NCBI GenBank assembly: GCA_002345575.1
Contig: DDVX01000008.1
Span: 158,042 to 222,041 of the forward strand
From: Stutzerimonas stutzeri
GTDB lineage: Bacteria; Pseudomonadota; Gammaproteobacteria; Pseudomonadales; Pseudomonadaceae
Direction of reading: 5' to 3'
DNA length: 64,000 bases
Below, one piece after another: positions 16,142 to 25,492 of this stretch (position 1 is the stretch's first letter; the number at the start of each line of letters is the position of its first letter). Under the pieces are notes generated by a model. It had not been told where the DNA came from. It worked only from the letters and a program-made list of their open reading frames with translations, and made no database searches. The position numbers and the translations under genes are program-made.

Positions 16142-17507
16142 AGCCCAGCGCTTGAGTGCACTGATCACCCCGCTGTCTGCCAAATTGGTAGGTGATGACG
16201 TGGCCTTTGCCGCCGTTAGCACCGACAGCCGTGCGATTGCGCCGGGTCAGTTGTTCGTCGCGCTGAGCGGGCCGCGTTTCGATGGGCATGACTATCTGTC
16301 CGAAGTTGCCGCCAAGGGCGCGGTTGCTGCACTGGTCGAGCGCCGTGTCGCTGAGGTTGAGCTGCCGCAATTGGTGGTAGACGACGCACGTAGCGCCCTC
16401 GGCCAGCTGGGCGCGCTGAGCCGTGCCGCCTTTACCGGCCCGCTGGTGGCCATCACTGGCTCCAGCGGCAAGACCAGCGTCAAGGAAATGCTCGCCAATA
16501 TCCTGCGTGCAGCCCATGGCGCCGATGCGGTACTGGCCACACGCGGCAATCTGAACAACGAGCTCGGAGTGCCGCTGACTCTGCTCGAGCTGGCGCCGCA
16601 ACACCAGGCGGCAGTCATTGAGCTTGGTGCTTCAGGCCTGGGTGAGATTGCCTATACGGTGAGTCTCGCGCGTCCAGATGTCAGTCTGATTACCAACGCC
16701 GGGACTGCCCATGTCGGTGAGTTCGGCGGGCCGGACAAGATCGTCGAGGCCAAGGGCGAGATTCTCGATGGTCTGTCCGCGAAAGGTATTGCCGTGCTTA
16801 ACCGGGACGACCCTGCCTGGGCTGTGTGGCATCAGCGAGCAGCCGGCAAGCGCGTACTCAGTTTTTCCCTGGCGGATACTCAAGCCGACTTCTATTCCAA
16901 GGCCATCGGCCAGGACGCCCGCGGCTGTGTGAATTTCACTCTGGTCGGCTTGGGCGGCTCGATGCCGGTGCAGCTGAACTTGCTCGGGAGGCACAACATC
17001 GCCAACGCCCTTGCTGCAGCCGCAGCCGGCCATGCCGTGGGTGTTACGCCGGAGCACGTTGTTGCTGGCCTGCAGGCGTTGCAGCCGGTCGCCGGCCGGG
17101 GCGTGGCACAGATGCTCAGTAACGGCGTGCGCCTGATTGATGACAGCTACAACGCCAATCCCGCTTCCATCCGTGCGGCCACCGATGTGCTGGCCGGTTT
17201 TCCCGGTCGCACCCTGCTGGTGCTTGGTGACATGGGCGAGCTGGGCGGCTGGGCCGAGCAGAGCCATGCCGAAGTGGGCCGCTACGCCGCCGGCAAGATC
17301 GACGCGCTGCTGGCCGTCGGTCCCCTGATGAAGCATGCGGTCGAAGCATTCGGTGCCGGCGGCCGACATTTTGCCGATCAGCAGGAGCTGATCGAAGCGC
17401 TGCGTCTGGAGCAGGGCAATACCACCATTCTGATCAAGGGATCACGTCGCGCCGCAATGGACAAGGTTGTCGCCGCGCTGGGTGAATCTGCCAGGGAGAA
17501 ACACTGA
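16134..17507 (+). CDS. murF: UDP-MurNAc-tripeptide:D-Ala-D-Ala ligase
   Basis: The 457-residue Mur ligase attaches D-Ala-D-Ala to complete the pentapeptide. The ATP loop TGSSGKT is at 108-114. Two in-frame ATGs lie at 16128 and 16134. The second is preferred because GGGAG (16122-16126) is seven bases before it, while it nearly touches the first. The gene overlaps the end of murE and its stop overlaps mraY. Confidence 0.95.
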   Translation: MLEAQRLSALITPLSAKLVGDDVAFAAVSTDSRAIAPGQLFVALSGPRFDGHDYLSEVAAKGAVAALVERRVAEVELPQLVVDDARSALGQLGALSRAAFTGPLVAITGSSGKTSVKEMLANILRAAHGADAVLATRGNLNNELGVPLTLLELAPQHQAAVIELGASGLGEIAYTVSLARPDVSLITNAGTAHVGEFGGPDKIVEAKGEILDGLSAKGIAVLNRDDPAWAVWHQRAAGKRVLSFSLADTQADFYSKAIGQDARGCVNFTLVGLGGSMPVQLNLLGRHNIANALAAAAAGHAVGVTPEHVVAGLQALQPVAGRGVAQMLSNGVRLIDDSYNANPASIRAATDVLAGFPGRTLLVLGDMGELGGWAEQSHAEVGRYAAGKIDALLAVGPLMKHAVEAFGAGGRHFADQQELIEALRLEQGNTTILIKGSRRAAMDKVVAALGESAREKH

Positions 17508-18589
17508 TGCTGCTGATACTCGCCGAGTACCTGCAACAGTTCCAAAAAGGCTTCGCAGTCTTCCAGTACCTGACTTTGCGCGGGATTCTTGGCGTGCTCA
17601 CGGCTCTGGTGCTTTCGTTGTGGATGGGGCCTTGGCTGATTCGCACCTTGCAGATGCGCCAGATCGGCCAGTCGGTGCGTACCGACGGCCCGCAATCGCA
17701 CCTGTCCAAATCCGGTACGCCGACCATGGGCGGCGCGCTGATCCTCAGCGCCATCACTATCAGCACGCTGCTCTGGGCGGATCTATCCAACCGCTATGTC
17801 TGGGTGGTGCTGGCTGTTACCTTGCTGTTCGGTGCCATCGGCTGGGTTGACGACTACCGCAAGGTGATCGAGAAGAACTCGCGTGGCCTGCCGAGTCGCT
17901 GGAAGTATTTCTGGCAATCGGTGTTCGGCCTTGGTGCAGCAGTCTTTCTTTACATGACTGCGCAGACCCCGGTGGAGACCACCTTCATTCTGCCGCTGAT
18001 CAAGGACATCGAAATCCCCCTTGGTATCGGCTTTATCGTGCTGACCTACTTCGTCATTGTCGGCTCGAGCAACGCTGTCAATCTCACCGATGGACTCGAC
18101 GGGCTGGCGATCATGCCGACGGTGATGGTTGGCGGTGGCCTGGGCATTTTTTGCTACCTCTCGGGCAACGCTAATTTCTCCGAGTACCTGCTGATTCCTT
18201 ACGTTCCGGGTGCGGGCGAGCTGATCGTGTTCTGCGGCGCGTTGATCGGCGCGGGGCTTGGGTTTCTCTGGTTCAACACCTATCCGGCACAGGTCTTTAT
18301 GGGCGACGTCGGCGCGCTGGCACTGGGCGCAGCATTAGGCACCATCGCGGTGATCGTTCGCCAGGAAGTGGTGCTGTTCATCATGGGCGGCGTGTTCGTG
18401 ATGGAAACCCTGTCGGTGATGATTCAGGTCGCCTCGTTCAAGTTGACCGGCAAGCGCGTGTTCCGCATGGCACCCATTCACCATCATTTCGAACTCAAGG
18501 GCTGGCCCGAGCCGCGGGTGATTGTCCGTTTCTGGATCATCACCGTAATTCTGGTGCTGGTCGGCCTAGCCACATTGAAGTTGAGGTAA
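17507..18589 (+). CDS. mraY: Phospho-MurNAc-pentapeptide transferase MraY
   Basis: The 360-residue polytopic membrane enzyme transfers phospho-MurNAc-pentapeptide to undecaprenyl phosphate, making lipid I. About ten membrane helices are predicted, with the conserved cytoplasmic motifs GTPTMGG, GWVDDYRK (catalytic Asp pair), NLTDGLDGL and the histidine-rich APIHHHFELKGW. Confidence 0.97.
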   Translation: MLLILAEYLQQFQKGFAVFQYLTLRGILGVLTALVLSLWMGPWLIRTLQMRQIGQSVRTDGPQSHLSKSGTPTMGGALILSAITISTLLWADLSNRYVWVVLAVTLLFGAIGWVDDYRKVIEKNSRGLPSRWKYFWQSVFGLGAAVFLYMTAQTPVETTFILPLIKDIEIPLGIGFIVLTYFVIVGSSNAVNLTDGLDGLAIMPTVMVGGGLGIFCYLSGNANFSEYLLIPYVPGAGELIVFCGALIGAGLGFLWFNTYPAQVFMGDVGALALGAALGTIAVIVRQEVVLFIMGGVFVMETLSVMIQVASFKLTGKRVFRMAPIHHHFELKGWPEPRVIVRFWIITVILVLVGLATLKLR

Positions 18590-18595
18590 TAAAGA

Positions 18596-19939
18596 GTGCT
18601 GATCGCTTCCGACCAGTTCCGCATCGTTGTCGGTCTCGGCAAGAGCGGCATGTCCGTGGTACGCCATCTGGCGCGCCGTGGGCAGCCGTTTGCCGTGGCC
18701 GATACGCGCGCGAACCCGCCGGAGCTGGCCACTCTGCAGGCGCAGTACCCGCACATCGAGGTGCGTTGCGGTGAGCTGGATGTCGAATTCCTTTGCCGAG
18801 CCAGTGAACTGCTGATTAGCCCAGGTCTGGCGGTAAGCACGCCGGCACTGCAGGCTGCGGCCGCACGTGGTGTGAAACTGTCAGGCGACATCGATCTGTT
18901 CGCGCGTGAAGCCCGCGCGCCGATCATTGCAATCACCGGCTCCAACGCAAAAAGCACCGTGACTACGCTGGTCGGCGAGATGATCCAGGCGGCGGGACGC
19001 AAGGTGGCGATCGGTGGCAATCTCGGTACGCCGGCGCTGGATCTGCTCAGCGATGATGTCGAACTCTATGTGATCGAACTGTCGAGCTTCCAGCTGGAGA
19101 CCACGGAGCAGCTAAATGCCGAAGTGGCGACCTGCCTGAACGTCAGCGAAGACCACATGGACCGCTACGCCGGGCTACCGGCCTACCACCAGGCCAAGCA
19201 CCGCATTTTCCGTGGTGCACGCCAGGTGGTAATCAACCGCGACGACCGCCTCAGCCGTCCTTTGGTGGGCGAAGAAGTACCGGTCTGGTCGTTCGGACTC
19301 AGCAAGCCGGACTTCAAGGGCTTCGGCCTGATCGAGAAAGATGGCGAAAAACATCTGGCCTTCCAGTTCGAAGTGCTGATGCCGGCCCGTGAACTGCGCA
19401 TGCGCGGTGCCCACAATCAGTCCAATGCGCTCGCTGCGCTGGCCCTGGGGCATGCCGTGGGCCTGCCGTTCGAACCGATGCTGGCCACACTGCGCAACTT
19501 CGGGGGGTTGCCGCACCGCTGCCAGTGGGTCGGCGAGCGGGCAAAGGTCAATTACTACGACGACTCCAAGGCGACTAATGTTGGCGCCGCGCTGGCGGCC
19601 ATCGGCGGCTTGGGCAGTGATATCGACGGCAAGCTTGTGCTAATTGCCGGCGGCGACGGCAAAGGCGCAGATTTCTCTGCGCTGCATGAGCCTGTGGCGC
19701 GCTACTGTCGAGACGTGATTCTGCTGGGGCGCGATGCCGAGCTGCTGGCGATTGCGCTCGACGGTGCTGCACCTATTCAGCGTGTGCCGTCGCTCGAGCA
19801 GGCGGTGCAGCGTGCGGCTCTGAGCGCACAGCCAGGTGATGCCGTGCTGCTGTCGCCGGCCTGTGCCAGCCTCGACATGTTCAAGAGCTTCGAAGAGCGT
19901 GGCCGTCTATTCGCCGCTGCAGTAGGAGGACTCGCCTGA
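18596..19939 (+). CDS. murD: UDP-MurNAc-L-alanine:D-glutamate ligase
   Basis: The 447-residue Mur ligase adds D-glutamate. It has an N-terminal Rossmann-like domain (VVGLGKSGMS), the ATP loop TGSNAKST (114-121) and SEDHMDRY. The start is GTG at 18596, giving MLIASDQFRIVVGLGKSG, seven bases after mraY. The stop overlaps ftsW. Confidence 0.95.
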   Translation: MLIASDQFRIVVGLGKSGMSVVRHLARRGQPFAVADTRANPPELATLQAQYPHIEVRCGELDVEFLCRASELLISPGLAVSTPALQAAAARGVKLSGDIDLFAREARAPIIAITGSNAKSTVTTLVGEMIQAAGRKVAIGGNLGTPALDLLSDDVELYVIELSSFQLETTEQLNAEVATCLNVSEDHMDRYAGLPAYHQAKHRIFRGARQVVINRDDRLSRPLVGEEVPVWSFGLSKPDFKGFGLIEKDGEKHLAFQFEVLMPARELRMRGAHNQSNALAALALGHAVGLPFEPMLATLRNFGGLPHRCQWVGERAKVNYYDDSKATNVGAALAAIGGLGSDIDGKLVLIAGGDGKGADFSALHEPVARYCRDVILLGRDAELLAIALDGAAPIQRVPSLEQAVQRAALSAQPGDAVLLSPACASLDMFKSFEERGRLFAAAVGGLA

Positions 19940-21171
19940 TGTTCGCCTTCCTGCGTAATGCGCCTTCACCGCTGTTCAATCAGCGCGGGCTGGACCTGGA
20001 CTTCCCCATGCTTGCCGGTTGCCTGGCGCTGCTGGGGCTGGGGCTGGTGATGATTACTTCGGCGTCATCCGAAGTTGCTGCGGTGAACGCCGGCAACTCG
20101 ATGTATCACATGATCCGCCACCTGATTTACGTGCTGCTGGGCCTTGGGGCTGCGGCAGCGGTACTGTTGGTGCCGCTTTCCGTGTGGCAGCGATTCGACT
20201 GGGTACTGTTGTTTGCGGCCTTTGGCTTGCTGATCCTGGTGTTGATCCCGGGTATCGGCCGCGAGGTCAATGGCTCAATGCGCTGGATCGGCTTCGGTGC
20301 CTTTAACGTGCAGCCCTCAGAGTTGGCCAAGCTGTTCGTTGTGGTCTATCTCGCGGGCTATCTGGTGCGTCGCCAGCAGGAAGTGCGCGAAAGCCTGTGG
20401 GGCTTCTTCAAGCCGTTCCTGGTACTGATGCCTATGGCTGCGTTGCTGCTGCTAGAGCCGGATTTCGGTGCGACGGTGGTGATGATGGGCGCGGCGGTGG
20501 CCATGCTGTTTCTCGGCGGTGTTGGCCTGATTCGCTTCAGCCTGTTGGTGCTGCTGGCCGTGGGTGCGGTGTTCGTGCTGGTGCAGACCCAGGAGTACCG
20601 TCTGCAGCGTCTGATCACCTTCACCGACCCCTGGGCCGATCAGTACGGCGCTGGCTATCAGTTGACCCAGGCATTAATCGCGTTTGGCCGCGGAGAATGG
20701 CTGGGCGTAGGGCTGGGCAACAGCGTGCAGAAGCAGTTCTACCTGCCCGAAGCCCATACCGATTTCGTGTTTTCCGTGCTGGCTGAGGAGCTGGGCATGG
20801 TTGGCGCGCTGCTGACCATCGTGCTGTTTGCCTTCGTCGGCATACGCGCCCTTTACATTGGCCTGGCCGCTGAGCGTTCGCGGCAGTTCTTCGCCGCTTA
20901 TGTTGCCTGGGGACTGGCTTTTCTCTGGCTGGGACAATTTCTGATCAACGTCGGAGTGAATGTCGGTCTGCTGCCAACGAAGGGCCTGACCCTGCCATTC
21001 CTCAGTTACGGCGGCAGTTCGCTGGTGGTGACCTGCGCGAGCATGGCGCTGCTGCTGCGCATCGAGTGGGAAAGCCGGACGGTACTGGGCAGCGAGGACA
21101 CCGAGTTCAGCGAGGCGGATTTCGCCGAAGCGCCTGCAGTCAGGAAGAAGGGGGTCGCCCATGGCCGCTAA
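19939..21171 (+). CDS. ftsW: Septal peptidoglycan glycosyltransferase FtsW
   Basis: The 410-residue SEDS-family protein polymerises lipid II at the septum together with FtsI. About ten membrane segments are predicted. Family motifs include INVGVNVGLLPTKGLTLPFL and SYGGSS near the C-terminus, plus the large periplasmic loop region YRLQRLITF...DQYGAGYQL. It overlaps murD by one base and murG by eleven. Confidence 0.96.
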   Translation: MFAFLRNAPSPLFNQRGLDLDFPMLAGCLALLGLGLVMITSASSEVAAVNAGNSMYHMIRHLIYVLLGLGAAAAVLLVPLSVWQRFDWVLLFAAFGLLILVLIPGIGREVNGSMRWIGFGAFNVQPSELAKLFVVVYLAGYLVRRQQEVRESLWGFFKPFLVLMPMAALLLLEPDFGATVVMMGAAVAMLFLGGVGLIRFSLLVLLAVGAVFVLVQTQEYRLQRLITFTDPWADQYGAGYQLTQALIAFGRGEWLGVGLGNSVQKQFYLPEAHTDFVFSVLAEELGMVGALLTIVLFAFVGIRALYIGLAAERSRQFFAAYVAWGLAFLWLGQFLINVGVNVGLLPTKGLTLPFLSYGGSSLVVTCASMALLLRIEWESRTVLGSEDTEFSEADFAEAPAVRKKGVAHGR

Positions 21172-22231
21172 TGTTCTGATCATGGCCGGTGGCACCGGCG
21201 GACACGTGTTCCCGGCGCTGGCCTGTGCGCAGGAGTTTCAGAATCGTGGCTACCAGGTCCACTGGTTGGGCACGCCGCGCGGGATTGAGAACGAAGTGGT
21301 GCCTGCGGCGGGATTGCCGCTGCATTTGATCGATGTCAGTGGCCTGCGTGGCAAAGGGCTGAGCTCGCTGCTCAAGGCGCCGTTCCAGTTGCTGCGCTCG
21401 CTCTGGCAGGCGCGGCGGGTGATTCGTGAACTGCAGCCGGTCTGTGTGCTCGGGCTGGGTGGTTATGTCACGGGGCCTGGCGGTCTGGCAGCCAAGCTCG
21501 CCGGGGTGCCGTTGATCATTCATGAGCAAAACGCGGTCGCCGGCACTGCCAACCGCAGCTTGGTGCCGCTCGCACGGCGCGTATGCGAGGCCTTTCCGGA
21601 CACCTTCAGCCACAGCGAAAAACGCCGCACGACCGGTAATCCGGTGCGCCGCGAGCTGTTTCTCGAGACTGCCAGGGAGCCGCTGGTCAATCGTCGCCCG
21701 CGTCTGCTGGTGCTGGGTGGCAGCCTGGGTGCCGAGCCATTGAACAAGCTGCTGCCCGCCGCGCTGGCACAAGTGCCACAGACACTGCGCCCGGAGGTTT
21801 TCCATCAGGCCGGTAAGCAGCATGCCGAGATCACCCGCGAGCGTTATGCGGAAGCCGCAGTCGAGGCGGAGGTTGCGCCTTTTATCAAGGATATGTCGCA
21901 GGTTTATGCCTGGGCTGATCTGGTTATCTGCCGTGCCGGTGCACTGACGGTCTGTGAATTGGCTGCAGCCGGGCTGCCGTCGTTCCTGGTACCGCTGCCG
22001 CATGCCATCGACGACCACCAGACCCGCAATGCCGAATATCTGGCGAAGGAAGGCGCTGCCGTTCTTCTCCCTCAAGCAAAGACAGATGCTGACGCGCTGG
22101 CCGCGCAGCTGACCGAGGTAATGATGCAGCCGGAAACACTGAAGACCATGGGGGATGCTGCACGTCGGCTAGCCCGGCCCGATGCCACCCGTAGCGTGGT
22201 CGATATCTGCCTGGAGGTGGCCAATGGCTAA
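21161..22231 (+). CDS. murG: UDP-GlcNAc:lipid I GlcNAc transferase MurG
   Basis: The 356-residue GT-B glycosyltransferase adds GlcNAc to lipid I to make lipid II on the inner membrane. The N-terminal loop GGTGGH (10-15), GLGGYVTGPGG, HEQNAVAG and the C-terminal donor-binding CRAGALTVCELAAAGLP are all present. ATG at 21161 lies within the end of ftsW, and murC starts inside the murG 3' end. Confidence 0.97.
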   Translation: MAANVLIMAGGTGGHVFPALACAQEFQNRGYQVHWLGTPRGIENEVVPAAGLPLHLIDVSGLRGKGLSSLLKAPFQLLRSLWQARRVIRELQPVCVLGLGGYVTGPGGLAAKLAGVPLIIHEQNAVAGTANRSLVPLARRVCEAFPDTFSHSEKRRTTGNPVRRELFLETAREPLVNRRPRLLVLGGSLGAEPLNKLLPAALAQVPQTLRPEVFHQAGKQHAEITRERYAEAAVEAEVAPFIKDMSQVYAWADLVICRAGALTVCELAAAGLPSFLVPLPHAIDDHQTRNAEYLAKEGAAVLLPQAKTDADALAAQLTEVMMQPETLKTMGDAARRLARPDATRSVVDICLEVANG

Positions 22232-23681
22232 GTCGCCAGCTGCCGTGAAGGCAGAAGTACGGCGTATGCGCCGTATCCGTCGCATTCATTTCGTCGGTAT
22301 CGGCGGGGTGGGCATGTGCGGCATCGCTGAAGTCCTGCTCAACCTCGGCTATGAGGTGTCCGGCTCCGATCTCAAGGAGTCGCCCAGCACCCAGCGCCTG
22401 CAGAATTTTGGTGCGCATATATTTATCGGCCATCAGGCGGGCAACGTTGCCGGTGCCGATGTGCTGGTAGTGTCCAGCGCGGTCAATGCCAGTAACCCGG
22501 AAGTGGCGCTGGCGCTGGAGCAGCGCATTCCCGTGGTGCCGCGTGCTGAAATGCTCGCAGAGCTGATGCGCTACCGTCATGGCATTGCCGTGGCCGGTAC
22601 CCACGGCAAGACCACCACTACCAGCCTGCTGGCCTCAGTATTCGCGGCAGGTGGCTTGGATCCGACCTTCGTCATCGGCGGCCGCTTGACGGCCGCTGGC
22701 ACCAACGCGCAGCTGGGTAGCAGCCGCTACCTGATTGCCGAGGCCGACGAGAGCGATGCCAGCTTCCTCCATCTGCAGCCCATGGTTGCGGTGGTGACCA
22801 ACATCGACGTCGACCACATGGGCACCTACGGTGGCGACTTCGGCCAGCTGAAGAAGACCTTTATCGAATTCCTCCACAACCTGCCGTTCTACGGACTCGC
22901 AGTGCTTTGCGTGGACGACCCGGTGGTGCGTGAAATCCTGCCGCAGATTGGTCGGCCGACCACTACCTATGGCGTCAGTGAAGATGCCGACGTGCGCGCG
23001 GTGAATATTCGCCAGGAAGGTATGCGTACCTGGTTCACCGTACTGCGAGCCGGCTGCGAGCCACTGGACGTATCGGTGCGCATGCCAGGCAAGCACAACG
23101 TGCTCAACGCCTTGGCGACCATCGCCATTGCCACCGACGAGGGCATCGGTGACGAGGCCATCATGCAGGGCCTGTCGGAATTCGGCGGCGTGGGTCGGCG
23201 CTTCCAAATATATGGCGAGCTGCCGGTCGAAGACGGCAGCGTGATGCTGGTTGACGACTACGGGCATCACCCGCGCGAAGTGGCGGCGGTGATCCAGGCG
23301 GTCCGTGACGGCTGGCCGGACCGCCGTCTGGTGATGGTCTATCAACCGCATCGTTTCAGCCGAACCCGCGATCTTTACGACGACTTCGTGCAGGTGCTGG
23401 CCGAGGCCAATGTGCTGCTGTTGATGGAAGTCTTCCCAGCGGGCGAAGAGCCGATACCTGGCGCCGACAGCCGCCGCTTGTGCCACAGCATCCGTCAGCG
23501 CGGCCAGCTCGATCCGATCTACATCGAGCGCGGTATCGAATTGGCGCCGCTGGTCAAGCCGCTGCTGCGCGCCGGCGACATCCTGCTGTGCCAGGGCGCC
23601 GGCGATATCGGCGCGCTCGCGCCACAACTGATCAACAGTCCGCTGTTTGCGGATGCAAGTGCTGTGAGGAAGAGCGAATGA
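22224..23681 (+). CDS. murC: UDP-MurNAc:L-alanine ligase
   Basis: The 485-residue Mur ligase performs the first amino-acid addition. It shows the UDP-binding GIGGVGMCGIAE (25-36) and ATP loop AGTHGKTT (124-131). The frame is open from 22182, but ATG 22224 has a GGAGG site seven bases upstream and gives the Pseudomonas start MAKSPA; it overlaps murG by eight bases. The last codons overlap the ddlB start (ATGA). Confidence 0.96.
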   Translation: MAKSPAAVKAEVRRMRRIRRIHFVGIGGVGMCGIAEVLLNLGYEVSGSDLKESPSTQRLQNFGAHIFIGHQAGNVAGADVLVVSSAVNASNPEVALALEQRIPVVPRAEMLAELMRYRHGIAVAGTHGKTTTTSLLASVFAAGGLDPTFVIGGRLTAAGTNAQLGSSRYLIAEADESDASFLHLQPMVAVVTNIDVDHMGTYGGDFGQLKKTFIEFLHNLPFYGLAVLCVDDPVVREILPQIGRPTTTYGVSEDADVRAVNIRQEGMRTWFTVLRAGCEPLDVSVRMPGKHNVLNALATIAIATDEGIGDEAIMQGLSEFGGVGRRFQIYGELPVEDGSVMLVDDYGHHPREVAAVIQAVRDGWPDRRLVMVYQPHRFSRTRDLYDDFVQVLAEANVLLLMEVFPAGEEPIPGADSRRLCHSIRQRGQLDPIYIERGIELAPLVKPLLRAGDILLCQGAGDIGALAPQLINSPLFADASAVRKSE

Positions 23682-24619
23682 CTGCCTTGCAATCGACTCG
23701 TGATCCCAAGGCCTTTGGCCGGGTTGCCGTTCTTTATGGCGGCAAGAGCGCGGAGCGTGAAGTCTCCCTGAAGTCCGGTGCGGCTGTGCTCTCGGCTCTG
23801 CAGGCGGCGGGCGTCGATGCCTTTGGCGTCGATGTCGACGATGACCTCTTGCAACGTCTGAGCGCGGAACGCATCGACCGCGCCTTTATCGTCCTGCATG
23901 GGCGTGGGGGCGAGGACGGCAGCATGCAGGGGCTGCTCGAGTGCGCTGGAATTCCCTATACCGGCAGCGGCGTTCTCGCTTCTGCCCTGGCCATGGACAA
24001 GCTGCGCACCAAGCAGGTTTGGCAGAGTCTCGGTCTGCCGACCCCGCGCCATGCGGTGCTGGCCAGCGAAACCGATTGCCGGGCCGCTGCAGAAAAGCTG
24101 GGCTTTCCGCTGATCGTCAAGCCGGCCCATGAGGGCTCCAGCATCGGCATGGCGAAGGTTGATGATGTCGCTGCACTGATCGATGCCTGGCAGGCAGCCT
24201 GTGCCTACGACTCCCAGGTTCTGGTCGAGCAATGGGTCCAGGGGCCGGAATTCACCATCGCCACGCTGCGTGGCGAGGTGCTGCCACCGATCGGCCTGGG
24301 CACGCCGCACGCCTTCTACGACTACGACGCCAAGTACCTGGCCAATGACACTCAGTACCGCATTCCCTGTGGCCTGGATGCAGACAAAGAGCAGGAGCTG
24401 CGGGTGCTCAGCGCGCGCGCCTGTGAAGCCGTGGGCATTCGTGGCTGGGCGCGTGTGGATGTCATGCAAGATGCTGCCGGCGCCTTCTGGCTACTGGAGG
24501 TCAACACCGTTCCGGGCATGACCGATCACAGCCTGGTACCGATGGCCGCACGTGCCGTCGGACTGGATTTTCAGCAACTGGTGCTGGCTATTCTCGATGC
24601 CAGCATGGCGGGGAACTGA
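23678..24619 (+). CDS. ddlB: D-alanine:D-alanine ligase B
   Basis: The 313-residue ATP-grasp ligase makes the D-Ala-D-Ala dipeptide used by MurF. Motifs are VAVLYGGKSAEREVSLKSG, PLIVKPAHEGSSIGMAKV, and LLEVNTVPGMTDHS (metal-binding). ATG 23678 overlaps the murC stop by four bases; the longer open frame to 23480 runs inside murC and is spurious. Confidence 0.96.
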   Translation: MTALQSTRDPKAFGRVAVLYGGKSAEREVSLKSGAAVLSALQAAGVDAFGVDVDDDLLQRLSAERIDRAFIVLHGRGGEDGSMQGLLECAGIPYTGSGVLASALAMDKLRTKQVWQSLGLPTPRHAVLASETDCRAAAEKLGFPLIVKPAHEGSSIGMAKVDDVAALIDAWQAACAYDSQVLVEQWVQGPEFTIATLRGEVLPPIGLGTPHAFYDYDAKYLANDTQYRIPCGLDADKEQELRVLSARACEAVGIRGWARVDVMQDAAGAFWLLEVNTVPGMTDHSLVPMAARAVGLDFQQLVLAILDASMAGN

Positions 24620-24622
24620 TCC

Positions 24623-25480
24623 ATGATTACCACGCTGCGTCACTCACAACCTGCAAGCGGTCGCGCTACGCGCAAACCGGCGCAGCGTGGTGCGAGCCGT
24701 CTGGTGCAGCGTGAACCCCTGTCGGCTCGCTTACCGCGACCGAACTTCAATGTGGTTAAGCGCATCCTCTGGCCGTTGCTGCTGCTGACACTGGCCGTCG
24801 GGCTGTACGAGCTGGGTCAGCGCTTGGTGCCTTATGCGGATCGGCCGATTTCCAAGGTAAGCGTTCGAGGCGATCTGACCTATGTAGACCAGCTGGCTGT
24901 GCAAGAGCGCATGGCCCCGTTCGTCGAAGCCAATTTCTTTAAGGTTGATCTGGATGGCTTGCGCCAAGACCTCGAACAGATGCCTTGGATCGCCCACGTC
25001 GAGGTGCGCCGCGTATGGCCGGATCAGGTCACTGTGCATCTGGAAGAGCATCTGCCCATCGCCCGCTGGGGGGATGAGGCACTGTTGAACAACAGCGGCC
25101 AGGCTTTCGCGCCCAGTGACTTGGCTCGTTATGAACACCTGCCGCAATTGCATGGTCCGAAGCGGGCCCAACAGCGGGTGATGCAGCAATACCAGATGCT
25201 CAGCCAGATGCTGCGCCCGCTTGGCTTTTCCATCGAGCGTCTGGAGCTGCGCGCGCGCGGCAGCTGGTTCGTTACAACAGGCCAGGGTGTCGAGCTGCTG
25301 CTGGGCAGGGATCAGATAATCGAAAAAATGCGTCGCTTCACTGCCATTTACCAGCAGGCGCTGGCGCAGGAGAGCGAGAAAATTGCGCGGATCGACCTCC
25401 GCTATGCCAACGGGCTGGCCGTGGCGTGGCACGAGCCGAGTCCGACTGCGGCGGAGCTGTCCGTCGTTGCGAAGAATTGA
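24623..25480 (+). CDS. ftsQ: Cell division protein FtsQ
   Basis: The 285-residue bitopic division protein has a basic cytoplasmic N-terminus of about 45 residues, one membrane segment (about 48-66), a POTRA domain starting PISKVSVRGDLTYVD and the FtsQ beta domain. It links early divisome proteins to FtsLB and the septal synthase. Three bases separate it from ddlB. Confidence 0.95.
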   Translation: MITTLRHSQPASGRATRKPAQRGASRLVQREPLSARLPRPNFNVVKRILWPLLLLTLAVGLYELGQRLVPYADRPISKVSVRGDLTYVDQLAVQERMAPFVEANFFKVDLDGLRQDLEQMPWIAHVEVRRVWPDQVTVHLEEHLPIARWGDEALLNNSGQAFAPSDLARYEHLPQLHGPKRAQQRVMQQYQMLSQMLRPLGFSIERLELRARGSWFVTTGQGVELLLGRDQIIEKMRRFTAIYQQALAQESEKIARIDLRYANGLAVAWHEPSPTAAELSVVAKN

Positions 25481-25492
25481 GGAATGAAACAC